This document shows positions 1-7,742 of a stretch of 17,386 bases of DNA, piece by piece. Within the stretch, counting starts at the first letter, position 1. Each line of letters starts with the position of its first letter. The notes beneath the pieces are model-generated. The model ran no database searches. It saw only the letters and a program-made list of their open reading frames with translations, and had not been told where the DNA came from. The translations under genes and the position numbers were made by a program. Source of the DNA: AC-69 sp036519575 (GTDB lineage: Bacteria > Actinomycetota > UBA4738 > HRBIN12); NCBI GenBank assembly GCA_036519575.1, contig DATDKZ010000090.1, positions 1-17,386 of the forward strand. The letters run 5' to 3'.

Positions 1-1
1 G

Positions 2-232
2 CCCGCCGGCATGCCGGACGTCGAATGCATCCTGGTCGAGGTGCCGCAGCCCGAGGGTCCGTACGGGGCCAAGGGCCTCGGCGAGATCGGCCTGGTCCCC
101 ACCGCCGCCGCCGTCGCCGGAGCGCTCCACGCGTTCGAGGGACAGTGGAGGACTCGGCTTCCGATGAAGGACTCGGTCGCGGCGCGATCGGCGGTGCCCA
201 AGCTGGCGGCCGCGGCGTCCCGCGGGGGATAG
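2..232 (+). CDS. Molybdenum hydroxylase large subunit (xanthine dehydrogenase family), C-terminal end only
   Basis: Only the last 76 residues are in the window; the gene begins upstream. The visible part carries the stretch GPYGAKGLGE followed by an alternating Ala-rich helix and a final RLPM segment. This is how molybdopterin-binding large subunits of the xanthine dehydrogenase/aldehyde oxidase family end. In that family the Glu of the G-x-G-E motif is the catalytic base next to the molybdenum. The complete paralogue at 5346-7742 has the equivalent PYGVKGAGE stretch, so the family call is firm although the substrate is unknown. The stop lies 11 bases before the next gene, so it is probably in the same operon. 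The C-terminal tail ends about 30 residues after the RLPM segment in an Ala-rich stretch. Confidence 0.85.
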   Translation, partial: PAGMPDVECILVEVPQPEGPYGAKGLGEIGLVPTAAAVAGALHAFEGQWRTRLPMKDSVAARSAVPKLAAAASRGG

Positions 233-243
233 CCGGGGGCGTC

Positions 244-1569
244 GTGCCGATCGCGCTTACGGGGGGGACGGTCCTGACATCGCTCGACCCTCCCTCCGTC
301 CTGATCGCCGACGTGAGCGTCGAGGACGGAGCGGTGACGTCCGTCGGCCCGGCACCCGCTGGAGCGACCCGCATCGACTGCACCGGATGCCTCGTCGTGC
401 CGGGGAACGTCAATGCGCACATGCACCTGTACTCCGCGCTGGCGCGGGGCATGCCCTACCGGCTCGACCCTCCGAACGACTTCGTCCAAATCCTCCAGCG
501 GGTGTGGTGGCGCTTGGATCGGGCCCTGGATGCCGGTTCGATCCGGGCATCGGCGCTCGTCGGAGGGATGGACGCCGTGCTCACCGGTACCACCACGCTC
601 GTCGACCACCACGCGTCGCCGGAGGCCATCGACGGATCGCTCGATGTGATCGCCCAGGCCCTGGGAGACATCGGCCTTCGCTCGGTGCTCTGCTACGAGG
701 TCACCGACCGCGACGGGCCGGAGCGGGCTGCAGTGGGTGTCGAGGAGAACCGCCGGTTCCTCAAAGGCGGGTGGCCCCTCGCCCGGGGGATGGTCGGGGC
801 ACACGCCTCGTTCACCCTGTCCGAGGAGACCCTCGGGGCCTGCGGCGAAGTGGCTCGGGACGCCGGTGTCGGTGTCCATATCCACGTGGCGGAAGACAAA
901 GCGGACCAGCGGGACGCGGAGGCACGGTTCGGGTCTCGGGTCGTTCCTCGGCTGGCCCGCGCGGGTGTATTGAATGGGTCCGCGCTCCTGGCCCACTGCG
1001 TGCACGTCGACTCGGAGGAGATCGACGTCATCCGCGAGGCGGGCGCCACCGTTGCCCACAACCCTCGATCGAACATGAACAACTCGGTGGGGCGAGCCCC
1101 GGTGGTCGCCCTGGGCGACGGGGTGGCTCTGGGGACCGACGGGATCGGCGCGGACATGTTCGCCGAGTCGGCGACGGCGTACTGGCGCCGCCGCGACGAG
1201 AGCCTCGACGCGCCGATGACGTGGCCGCTCGCCCGCCTGGTCAGGGGGGCGATGCTCGCCGGTCGGGCTTTCGGGCAGCCGGCCCTGGGCCGGATCGAGC
1301 CGGGCGCCCCTGCGGATCTGGCGGTTCTGGAGTACGACATCGTCACGCCGCTCGACGACACGAACCTGGCGGGGCACTGGCTGTTCGGCCTGGGCGCCCA
1401 CCACGTCCGGGACGTGATGGTGGCTGGCGAGATGGTGGTGACCGAAGGCCTCCTCACCAGGGTGGATCAGGACGAGGTGGCGGCCACCGCCAGGGAGCAG
1501 GCGGAGCGTCTGTGGCGTCGGATCGACGAGCTCCCGGCGCACCCCTTCGGGCCGGGTGGGACCTCGTGA
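244..1569 (+). CDS. ssnA: SsnA-type aminohydrolase (metal-dependent amidohydrolase, purine-cluster type)
   Basis: This encodes 441 residues, close to the usual SsnA length. It belongs to the ATZ/TRZ branch of the amidohydrolase superfamily, whose members deaminate or dechlorinate N-heterocycles with one bound metal. Visible ligands are the HMH pair (H59, H61), H214 and D299, with E217 and H251 as the expected catalytic pair. Features I associate with SsnA are WWRLDRALD (about 88-96), DHHASP (121-126), SNMNN (276-280) and GTDGIGADMF (297-306). Start: the open frame continues upstream into the neighbouring gene, but homology begins at PIALTGGTVL, so I chose the GTG at 244, just after GGGGGC. 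The stop overlaps the next start by one base (TGATG). In E. coli ssnA sits beside xdhD and ygfM in a purine catabolic locus, as here. The substrate is inferred to be an aminopurine or a ring-opened derivative. Confidence 0.88.
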   Translation: MPIALTGGTVLTSLDPPSVLIADVSVEDGAVTSVGPAPAGATRIDCTGCLVVPGNVNAHMHLYSALARGMPYRLDPPNDFVQILQRVWWRLDRALDAGSIRASALVGGMDAVLTGTTTLVDHHASPEAIDGSLDVIAQALGDIGLRSVLCYEVTDRDGPERAAVGVEENRRFLKGGWPLARGMVGAHASFTLSEETLGACGEVARDAGVGVHIHVAEDKADQRDAEARFGSRVVPRLARAGVLNGSALLAHCVHVDSEEIDVIREAGATVAHNPRSNMNNSVGRAPVVALGDGVALGTDGIGADMFAESATAYWRRRDESLDAPMTWPLARLVRGAMLAGRAFGQPALGRIEPGAPADLAVLEYDIVTPLDDTNLAGHWLFGLGAHHVRDVMVAGEMVVTEGLLTRVDQDEVAATAREQAERLWRRIDELPAHPFGPGGTS

Positions 1570-2585
1570 TGGCGGTGTCGAGCGAGGGCCGGGTGGCGCT
1601 GTACCTCCAGGACAAGCATCCATTGCGCGAGGGCATCGAGTACGTGCGCTACGCGGAGGACCGGGGGTTCGAGGCGGTGTGGCAGGCGGAAAGCCGGCTC
1701 GTCCGGGAGGCCACCGTCCCGATGGCAGCGTTCGCCGCCACGACCGAGCGCATCAAGGTGGGCTCGGGTGTGGTGAACAGCTGGACACGAAACGTGGGTC
1801 TCCTGGCCGCCACGTTCGTGACGCTCGACGACCTGGCGCCGGGCAGGGTGATGCTCGGGATCGGCGCGTGGTGGGAGCCGCTCGCCTCCAAGGTCGGGGT
1901 GGACCGCCGCAGGCCGCTCCAGGCGATGCGGGAGGTCGTCGAAACGACTCGCCGGCTGATGGCCATGGAGCGGGTGACGTTCGACGGCGAGTTCGTCAAC
2001 GTCGACGACATCGAGATCGACATCGTCCACGGTGATCGCTCGCCGAGGAACGTGCCGATCTACATCGGGGCCACCGGCATGAAGATGATGGAGCTGGCCG
2101 GCGAGATCGGCGACGGGGTGCTTCTCAACTACCTGGTCGGACCGAGGTACAACCGCTCGGCGCTGGAGCACCTGGCTGCCGGTGCCGCTCGGGCGGGGCG
2201 GACGGTGGGGGATGTGGACCGGCCACAGCTCGTGGTGTGCTCGCTCGACGAGGACCGCAAGGCGGCGCTCGACCGGGCCCGAGAGCTCGTGACGCAGTAC
2301 CTGGGGCAGCAGCCTCACATCGGGAAAGCGAGCGGCGTCGATCAGTCGCTCCTGGATGAGATCGGCAAGGTCCTCACCTGGCCGGCGTCGGAAGAGGAGA
2401 TCCGGGGCGCCATGAAGCTCGTTCCCGACGACGTGGTCCAGATGATCACGGCCTCGGGAACGCCCGATGAGTGCCGGGCCAAGGTCCGTGAGTACGTCGA
2501 GGCCGGGTGCACCTGCCCGATCCTGTATCCGCTCGGCGACGACGTGTTCGCGATGATCGATGCCTTCGCGGAGGGGAAGTTCTGA
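1569..2585 (+). CDS. LLM-class (luciferase-like) flavin- or F420-dependent oxidoreductase
   Basis: A 338-residue single-domain TIM-barrel protein of the luciferase-like family, nearest in feel to the Mer-type (methylene-tetrahydromethanopterin reductase-like) F420-dependent group. Supporting stretches are YAEDRGFEAVWQAE (28-41), IKVGSGVVNSWTRN (62-75), TLDDLAPGRVMLGIGAWWEP (85-104) and IYIGATG near residue 165. It is a soluble oxidoreductase or monooxygenase; whether it uses F420 or FMN cannot be told from motifs alone. The ATG overlaps the stop of the aminohydrolase by one base; a GTG three bases earlier is the alternative start. Lying between an ssnA-type gene and the molybdenum hydroxylase subunits, it is probably part of the same pathway. 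A RutA-like ring-opening oxygenation is one idea, but this is inference only. The E. coli purine locus has no such gene. Confidence 0.88.
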   Translation: MAVSSEGRVALYLQDKHPLREGIEYVRYAEDRGFEAVWQAESRLVREATVPMAAFAATTERIKVGSGVVNSWTRNVGLLAATFVTLDDLAPGRVMLGIGAWWEPLASKVGVDRRRPLQAMREVVETTRRLMAMERVTFDGEFVNVDDIEIDIVHGDRSPRNVPIYIGATGMKMMELAGEIGDGVLLNYLVGPRYNRSALEHLAAGAARAGRTVGDVDRPQLVVCSLDEDRKAALDRARELVTQYLGQQPHIGKASGVDQSLLDEIGKVLTWPASEEEIRGAMKLVPDDVVQMITASGTPDECRAKVREYVEAGCTCPILYPLGDDVFAMIDAFAEGKF

Positions 2586-2588
2586 TGC

Positions 2589-2596
2589 GGAGGGAG
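2589..2596 (+). promoter_or_regulatory. Ribosome binding site of the FAD subunit gene
   Basis: GGAGGGAG lies five bases before the ATG at 2602. It decides between that ATG and an in-frame ATG at 2560, which would lie inside the upstream gene and has no such site. Confidence 0.75.
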
Positions 2597-2601
2597 CCCT
2601 G

Positions 2602-3483
2602 ATGGAGGTCCTCATGCCTCGCGGGCTGGAGGAGGCGCTCGAGCTGAAGGCGGCCCATCCCGAGGCCGTGCCGATCGCCGGCGGGACGGACCTCATGGTG
2701 GACCTGAATTTCGACCGGAGCAGGCCCGAGGTCATGATCGACGTCTCTCGCCTGCCCGAGTTGAACACCTGGCGCCGGGAGGACGGGAGCCTCTTCCTCG
2801 GCGCGGGCCTCACGTACACGCGGGCGCTGCACGAGCTTCCGGAGATGCGGGCGCTCGCTCAGGCTTCCAGGTCGGTGGGGTCGCCCCAGATCCGTAACCG
2901 GGGCACCATCGGGGGGAACCTGGGCACGGCGTCGCCGGCCGGCGACGCCGTGCCGGTCCTGGTCGCCCACGACGGCGAGGTGGTCCTCGTCGCGGCCGGA
3001 GATCGCATCCGGTCGATGCCCTGGAACGAGTTCTTTCTCGGGCCCAAGCGGAACGCGATGGCCTCCGACGAGCTGATCCTGGGAACGCGGTGGAGGGTGG
3101 CTCGAGGCCCCCAGACGTTCTCGAAGGTGGGCACCCGAAACGCCATGGTCATCGCGGTGGCCAACCTGTGCATGGTGATGGACGAGGAGGCCAGGACGAT
3201 CCGGGTGGCGCTCGGATCGGTCGGCCCGACCGTCCTTCGCGCGCCGGACGCCGAAGCTTTCGCCGCCGAGTCGTTGTCGCGCGTCGGGGGATGGGACGAT
3301 CCTTCGGCGCCCCTCACCCCGGGCGACCTCGACGATTTCGCGGAACGGGTGAGCGGGGCGGCCGCCCCCATCGACGACGTGCGCGGCACCGCCGGGTATC
3401 GCCGGCACGCTTGCCGGGTGCTGGCCCGCCGGGCTCTGGCCTGGGCGCTGGGGGAGCGGGTCGCCGAGGCCCAGCTCGCATGA
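2602..3483 (+). CDS. Xanthine dehydrogenase family FAD-binding subunit (CoxM/YgfM type)
   Basis: The 293-residue product is the medium, FAD-binding subunit of a molybdenum hydroxylase. It moves electrons from the [2Fe-2S] subunit to the final acceptor. The two diagnostic FAD motifs are present: AGGTDLM (26-32) and the RNRGTIGGNLGTASPAGD block (98-115). The C-terminal half has the usual CO-dehydrogenase flavoprotein C-domain pattern (VGTRNAMVIAVAN, then the VALGSVGPT strand). The start at 2602 is supported by a strong Shine-Dalgarno site. The gene follows the LLM enzyme by 16 bases and precedes the Fe-S subunit by 10 bases, the M-S order common in these operons. E. coli YgfM occupies the same place next to ssnA. 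Only one M and one S gene are seen, while there are two large subunits in the window. Confidence 0.93.
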   Translation: MEVLMPRGLEEALELKAAHPEAVPIAGGTDLMVDLNFDRSRPEVMIDVSRLPELNTWRREDGSLFLGAGLTYTRALHELPEMRALAQASRSVGSPQIRNRGTIGGNLGTASPAGDAVPVLVAHDGEVVLVAAGDRIRSMPWNEFFLGPKRNAMASDELILGTRWRVARGPQTFSKVGTRNAMVIAVANLCMVMDEEARTIRVALGSVGPTVLRAPDAEAFAAESLSRVGGWDDPSAPLTPGDLDDFAERVSGAAAPIDDVRGTAGYRRHACRVLARRALAWALGERVAEAQLA

Positions 3484-3493
3484 GAGCGAAGAC

Positions 3494-3973
3494 ATGCTGA
3501 TCCGGGTCAACGTGAACGGTGAGTGGCAGGAGGCCGACGTGTGGCCCGGCGCGAGCCTGCTATTCGCCCTGCGGGAGGACTTCGGGCTCCGCGGGTCGAA
3601 GAACGCCTGCGAGCAGGGTGAGTGCGGCTCGTGCTCGGTCTGGCTGGATGGCGAGCTCGTGTGCGCGTGCCTGGTCCTGGCCTCGCAGGCCCACGAGCGA
3701 GAGGTGCGCACGGTGGAATCGCTGTCGGGACCAGGCGAGGAAGGCCTGCACCCGGTCCAGGAGGCGTTCCTGGAAGCGGGGGCCGTGCAGTGCGGATTCT
3801 GCACGCCGGGGCTGGTGGTGGCCGTGGCCGACCTCCTCGATCACGACCCGTCCCCGAGCGAGGCGGCCGTGCGCGAGGCGCTCTCCGGCAACCTGTGCCG
3901 GTGCACCGGCTACCAGAAGATCATGGACGCCGTGAGCCTTGCGGCGGAGCGGAAGCGAGGGGGTGACTGGTGA
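3494..3973 (+). CDS. Xanthine dehydrogenase family [2Fe-2S] subunit (CoxS type)
   Basis: The small subunit, 159 residues, carries two [2Fe-2S] clusters that pass electrons from the molybdenum centre to FAD. The N-terminal plant-ferredoxin-type cluster is held by C39, C44, C47 and C59 (pattern C-x4-C-x2-C-x11-C). The second cluster, in the four-helix C-terminal domain, uses C100 and C103 (QCGFC) and C135 and C137 (LCRC followed by TGY). All eight cysteines of the family are in place, so the enzyme should be functional. Length and domain order are normal. The stop codon overlaps the GTG start of the following deaminase (GTGA). Confidence 0.95.
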   Translation: MLIRVNVNGEWQEADVWPGASLLFALREDFGLRGSKNACEQGECGSCSVWLDGELVCACLVLASQAHEREVRTVESLSGPGEEGLHPVQEAFLEAGAVQCGFCTPGLVVAVADLLDHDPSPSEAAVREALSGNLCRCTGYQKIMDAVSLAAERKRGGDW

Positions 3974-5349
3974 GTCGCCTGCTGATCGATGGTTGCGAGG
4001 TCGTCGTGACCATGGACGACACCGGCACCGAGGTGCCCGGCGGATCGATCCTGATCGAGGATGGCGTGGTGGCGTGGGTGGGCTCCGGCCCGCCGCCTAC
4101 CGCCAGCGACGCCCGCGGTGCCGCGGGCGCCGAGCGGCTCGACGGCCGGGGGACCGTCGCGGTCCCCGGCCTCATCAACACCCACCACCATCTGTATCAG
4201 ACGCTCACCCGCGTCCGAGCTCAGGACCAGGGGCTGTTCGGCTGGCTCCGTGAGCTCTATCCCGTGTGGGCGGGCGTCGACGCCGAGTGGGAACGGGCCG
4301 CGGCTCGGGTCAGCCTGGCCGAGCTTGCGCTCTCGGGCTGCACCACCACCACCGATCACCACTACCTCTTCCCGCCGGGACGGACGGGCGTCCTGGAAGC
4401 CGAGATCGACGCCGCCCGCGAGCTCGGCCTCCGGTTCCACCCCTGTCGAGGCTCGATGGACCTCGGGCAGTCTCGGGGCGGGCTGCCGCCCGACTCGGTG
4501 GTGGAAGACACCGACGATGCCCTGGCGGCCACGGAGGAGGCGGTCACCCTGCACCACGACCCCGGACCGGGCTCGATGCTCCGCATCGCAGTGGCACCGT
4601 GCTCGCCGTTCTCGGTGACCGAGCGATTGATGCGCGAGTCGGCCGAGCTGGCGCGCCGATTGGATGCGCGCATGCACACCCACATCGCCGAAACCCTGGA
4701 GGAAGAGGCGTTCTGCGTCGAGACCTTCGACCGGCGGCCGCTCGAGCTGCTCGATGAATGGGGGTGGCTGGGATCCGACGTCTGGCTGGCCCACTGCGTC
4801 CACCTAGACGACAAGGACGTCCGCCGGGTCGCGGAGACCGGGACGGGTGTCGCGTGGTGCCCTACCTCGAACCTCCGGCTCGGTTCCGGTATCGCGCCCG
4901 CCGTGTCACTGCTGCGCGAGGGAGCCACCGTCGGCCTGGGTGTGGACGGCGCCGCGTCGAACGACGCGGGGAACCTTCTGGCCGAGATACGTCAGGCGGT
5001 GCTGGTCACTCGGGCGCGCGGCGCGTCGGGGGGCCTGTCCGCCCGCGAGGTCCTCCGAGTTGCCACCCGGGGCGGCGCGGCCTGCCTCGGACGTGACGAC
5101 GTGGGGTCGCTCGAGCCGGGCAAACGAGCCGACGTGGCGCTGTTCCCGATGGATGACCTGTCCCACGCCGGGGCGGAGATCGACCCGGTGGCCGCGCTGG
5201 TCCTGTGCGGGTCCGTTCGGCCCAGGCATCTGCTCGTCGAGGGCCGCGACGTCGTCCGCGACGGCCTGCTGGTCACGGCCGACGAGGAGGACATCGCAGC
5301 CGAGGGGCATCGCGTGGCTCGGCGGATCGCTGCAGGGGCCGCCCGATGA
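3970..5349 (+). CDS. 8-oxoguanine/guanine deaminase-type amidohydrolase (TRZ/ATZ family)
   Basis: A 459-residue amidohydrolase, full length for the family. Metal ligands are visible as H72 and H74 (in NTHHHLYQ), H238 (in HTHIAE), and D326 (in GVDGAASND), with E241 and H275 (AHCVHLD) as the catalytic pair. The segments DQGLFGWLRELYPVW (86-100), TDHHYLFP (128-135) and RGSMDLGQSRGGLPPD (160-175) are those I associate with 8-oxoguanine deaminases and hydroxyatrazine hydrolases. It should be a cytosolic Zn/Fe hydrolase that releases ammonia from an aminopurine, for example guanine or 8-oxoguanine, giving the substrate for the neighbouring Mo hydroxylase. The start is the GTG overlapping the previous stop. 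This is the second deaminase of the operon besides the SsnA type; the two share the fold but not the diagnostic motifs, so they probably act on different substrates. Confidence 0.88.
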   Translation: MSRLLIDGCEVVVTMDDTGTEVPGGSILIEDGVVAWVGSGPPPTASDARGAAGAERLDGRGTVAVPGLINTHHHLYQTLTRVRAQDQGLFGWLRELYPVWAGVDAEWERAAARVSLAELALSGCTTTTDHHYLFPPGRTGVLEAEIDAARELGLRFHPCRGSMDLGQSRGGLPPDSVVEDTDDALAATEEAVTLHHDPGPGSMLRIAVAPCSPFSVTERLMRESAELARRLDARMHTHIAETLEEEAFCVETFDRRPLELLDEWGWLGSDVWLAHCVHLDDKDVRRVAETGTGVAWCPTSNLRLGSGIAPAVSLLREGATVGLGVDGAASNDAGNLLAEIRQAVLVTRARGASGGLSAREVLRVATRGGAACLGRDDVGSLEPGKRADVALFPMDDLSHAGAEIDPVAALVLCGSVRPRHLLVEGRDVVRDGLLVTADEEDIAAEGHRVARRIAAGAAR

Positions 5350-7742
5350 GCGTTCGCCTCGGTGAGCGTCTCGGCGGCGGGGTGGGGGAGAGCGTACGCC
5401 GGGTCGACGGCATCCCGAAGGTGAAGGGCGAGTTCGCCTATGGCGGCGACCTGTGGCACGACGACATGCTGTTCGGCCATACGCTTCGTAGCCCGCACCC
5501 TCGGGCGCGGATCCGGTCAATCGATGTCTCCGAGGCGCTGGGTGGGCCGGGGGTCCACGCCCTCCTGCTGGCCGAGGACGTCCCGGGCAGGAGGACCTAC
5601 GGCCTGGAGTTCGCCGACCAGCCCGTCCTGGCCTGGGACGAAGTCCAGTACGTCGGCCAGCCCGTCGCCGTGGTTGCCGCCGAGACGCCCGAACTGGCCC
5701 GCCGGGCGGTGGGCCGGATCGCCGTCGACTATGAGGTCCTGCAGCCCGTGACCGACATGGAGGAAGCGCTGTCTCCCGACGCGCCGAAGCTCCGCGAGTG
5801 GGGCAACGTCCTGCGGCACGTTCGCATCGTCCACGGGGATCCCGACGCCGAGGCGGACGTGTGGGTGGAGGGCTACTACGAGACCGGTATGCAGGACCAG
5901 GCCGCGCTTGGACTGGAGGCGGGACTGGCCATACCGGCCGAGGACGGCGGAGTCGACCTGTTCGTCTCCACCCAATGGCTGCACGTGGATCGCAAACAGA
6001 TCGCGCCGTGCCTCGGCCTGCCAGAGGAGAAGGTTCGCCTGTCGCTGGCGGGCGTGGGGGGCGCGTTCGGCTCGCGGGAGGACCTGCACATGCAGATCCA
6101 TGCGTGCATGCTGGCACTGCATACCGGCCGGCCCGTACGGATCACCTACGACCGGGCGGAGTCGTTCCTGGCCCACGTGCACCGCCACCCGTCGCGGATC
6201 TGGATGCGTACCGGCGCGAGCCACGATGGCCGGCTGGTAAACGTCCGGGCTCGCGTGGTGGTCGACGGCGGTGCGTTCGCCTCCTCCTCGACCGCCGTGA
6301 TCGGGAACGCGACCACCTTCGCCGCCGGTCCATACGAGGTGCCGAACGCGCTCCTGGAGGGGACTGCCGTCTACACGAACAACCCGCCGTGCGGGGCCAT
6401 GCGCGGCTTCGGCGCGCCGCAGGTGTGCTTCGCCTACGAGGCCCAGATGGACAAGCTGGCCAAGACGTTATCGGTCGACCCCATCGAGCTGCGGCTGCTG
6501 AACGCGGCGGGGACGGGATCCGTCCTCCCCACGGGTCAGGTCATCAGGGGGAGCGCTCCGGTCCGTGAGCTGATCGAGCGGGCCCGCGACATCCCGATGC
6601 CGGAGTCGGAGCGGGCCGAGATCCGCGACCCGGTGACCTACCCGGGGGGCGCCGGGAACGTGAGCCGGGGCGAGTCGCTGAAGCGGGGCGTGGGGTTCGC
6701 ACTCGGCTACAAGAACGTCGCGTACAGCGAGGGGTTCGATGACTTCCACGAGGCCCGGGTGACGCTGTCTGCGGGGGCCGAAGGCCCGATGGCCGAGGTG
6801 CACAGCGCGGGCGTCGAGTGCGGACAGGGACTATCAACGGTGATGGTGCAGGCCGCCAGGACCGAGCTCGGTATCGACGACGTGCGGCTACATCTGGCCG
6901 ATACGGAGGTCGACTCTGCGGGATCGACCTCTGCCTCGCGCCAGACTCTGATGGGGTCCGGGGCCGTGCAGCTCGCCGCCCGTGCGGCGCGAGACGAGCT
7001 GTTCTCGCGGGCCCGGGCCGCCGGGCACGGTGGCGAGCTCTCCATCGAGGACGGGATGATCCGGAGCGACGGCGCCGCGGTCGGCGAGGTCATCGACTTC
7101 CTGAGGGAGCCCGTCGTGGCCACGCGCGTGTTCCGGCACCGAACGACGACCGCGATGGACCACCGGGGCCAGGGCGACGTCCACGTCATGTTCGCATTCT
7201 CCGCCCAGCGGGCTGTCGTCGAGGTTGACGAGGACCTCGGGCTTGTCCGGGTGGTCCAGGTGGCCTCGGCCATGGACCCCGGCCGGTCGATCAACCCCCA
7301 GGGGGTCGAGGGTCAGAGCGAGGGAGGCACCGCGATGGGCCTGGGCCTCGCTGTTATGGAGGAGATCCAGGTGACGGACGGGATCATCGGGAACGCATCC
7401 TTCACCGACTACCTGATCCCCACGATCCTGGACATGCCGCCTGTCGTGACCGAGATCGTGGAAGCGCCCGAACCCGACGTCCCCTACGGGGTGAAGGGAG
7501 CGGGCGAGAACGCGACGATCGTGGCCACGGCGGCCATCGTGTCGGCGCTTCGCCACGCGACCGGACGCGAGCTGAACCGGATCCCGGTCCGGCCCGACGA
7601 CCTGGTCGGCTTGGTTCCCCCGGTCACGACGAGCGGCCCGCCGCCGCCCCCCGACGTCCCGGGGCCCGAGCCGATGCCCACGTTCTTCGGCCAGGACGAG
7701 GTGCAGGCCGACATCAGCCCTTCTGGGGAGGGACGGAAATGA
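5346..7742 (+). CDS. Xanthine dehydrogenase family molybdopterin-binding (large) subunit, complete
   Basis: A 798-residue large subunit of a molybdenum hydroxylase, which inserts oxygen from water into a C-H bond of an N-heterocycle. Domains in order: the N-terminal a/b hammerhead (about 20-135) and the Moco-binding domains. Key motifs are GVGGAFGSRED (236-246), CGAMRGFGAPQ (349-359), VECGQGLSTVM (490-500), the TSASRQTLMGSGA segment (528-540) and VKGAGEN (716-722), where E721 is the expected catalytic Glu. The Cys active-site loop of CO dehydrogenase (VAYRCSFR) is absent, so it is not a true CODH. The last 45 residues form a Pro-rich, then acidic tail beyond the normal family end. It overlaps the deaminase by ATGA and the carbamoyltransferase by ATGA. 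With the subunits at 2602 and 3494 it forms a complete L-M-S enzyme. Purine hydroxylation is inferred from context. Confidence 0.93.
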   Translation: MSVRLGERLGGGVGESVRRVDGIPKVKGEFAYGGDLWHDDMLFGHTLRSPHPRARIRSIDVSEALGGPGVHALLLAEDVPGRRTYGLEFADQPVLAWDEVQYVGQPVAVVAAETPELARRAVGRIAVDYEVLQPVTDMEEALSPDAPKLREWGNVLRHVRIVHGDPDAEADVWVEGYYETGMQDQAALGLEAGLAIPAEDGGVDLFVSTQWLHVDRKQIAPCLGLPEEKVRLSLAGVGGAFGSREDLHMQIHACMLALHTGRPVRITYDRAESFLAHVHRHPSRIWMRTGASHDGRLVNVRARVVVDGGAFASSSTAVIGNATTFAAGPYEVPNALLEGTAVYTNNPPCGAMRGFGAPQVCFAYEAQMDKLAKTLSVDPIELRLLNAAGTGSVLPTGQVIRGSAPVRELIERARDIPMPESERAEIRDPVTYPGGAGNVSRGESLKRGVGFALGYKNVAYSEGFDDFHEARVTLSAGAEGPMAEVHSAGVECGQGLSTVMVQAARTELGIDDVRLHLADTEVDSAGSTSASRQTLMGSGAVQLAARAARDELFSRARAAGHGGELSIEDGMIRSDGAAVGEVIDFLREPVVATRVFRHRTTTAMDHRGQGDVHVMFAFSAQRAVVEVDEDLGLVRVVQVASAMDPGRSINPQGVEGQSEGGTAMGLGLAVMEEIQVTDGIIGNASFTDYLIPTILDMPPVVTEIVEAPEPDVPYGVKGAGENATIVATAAIVSALRHATGRELNRIPVRPDDLVGLVPPVTTSGPPPPPDVPGPEPMPTFFGQDEVQADISPSGEGRK

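Noticed and set aside
25..243. N-terminal extension of the SsnA-type frame
   Set aside because: It overlaps the end of the Mo hydroxylase in another frame and is Arg-rich and non-homologous; SsnA homology begins at about 244.
387..1568. Long upstream extension of the LLM frame
   Set aside because: It is an Arg/Gly-rich shadow of the ssnA gene; the LLM homology begins at 1569.
1467..2819. 450-codon open frame on the - strand
   Set aside because: It mirrors the LLM gene and has low-complexity composition with no recognisable domain; such shadow frames are expected at this GC content.
2446..3804. 452-codon open frame on the - strand
   Set aside because: Shadow of the FAD and Fe-S subunit genes, whose motifs are clear on the + strand.
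4906..6117. 403-codon open frame on the - strand
   Set aside because: Arg/Pro-rich shadow of the deaminase and Mo hydroxylase genes.
7675..7715. Resemblance of FFGQDE in the Mo hydroxylase tail to the FxxGQE repeat at 16346-16579
   Set aside because: Single, differently spaced occurrence in an unrelated protein; most likely chance.
5346..7742. Carbon monoxide dehydrogenase (CoxL)
   Set aside because: The M and S subunits look CODH-like, but the Cys-containing active-site loop of true CoxL is absent and the neighbours are purine-type enzymes.
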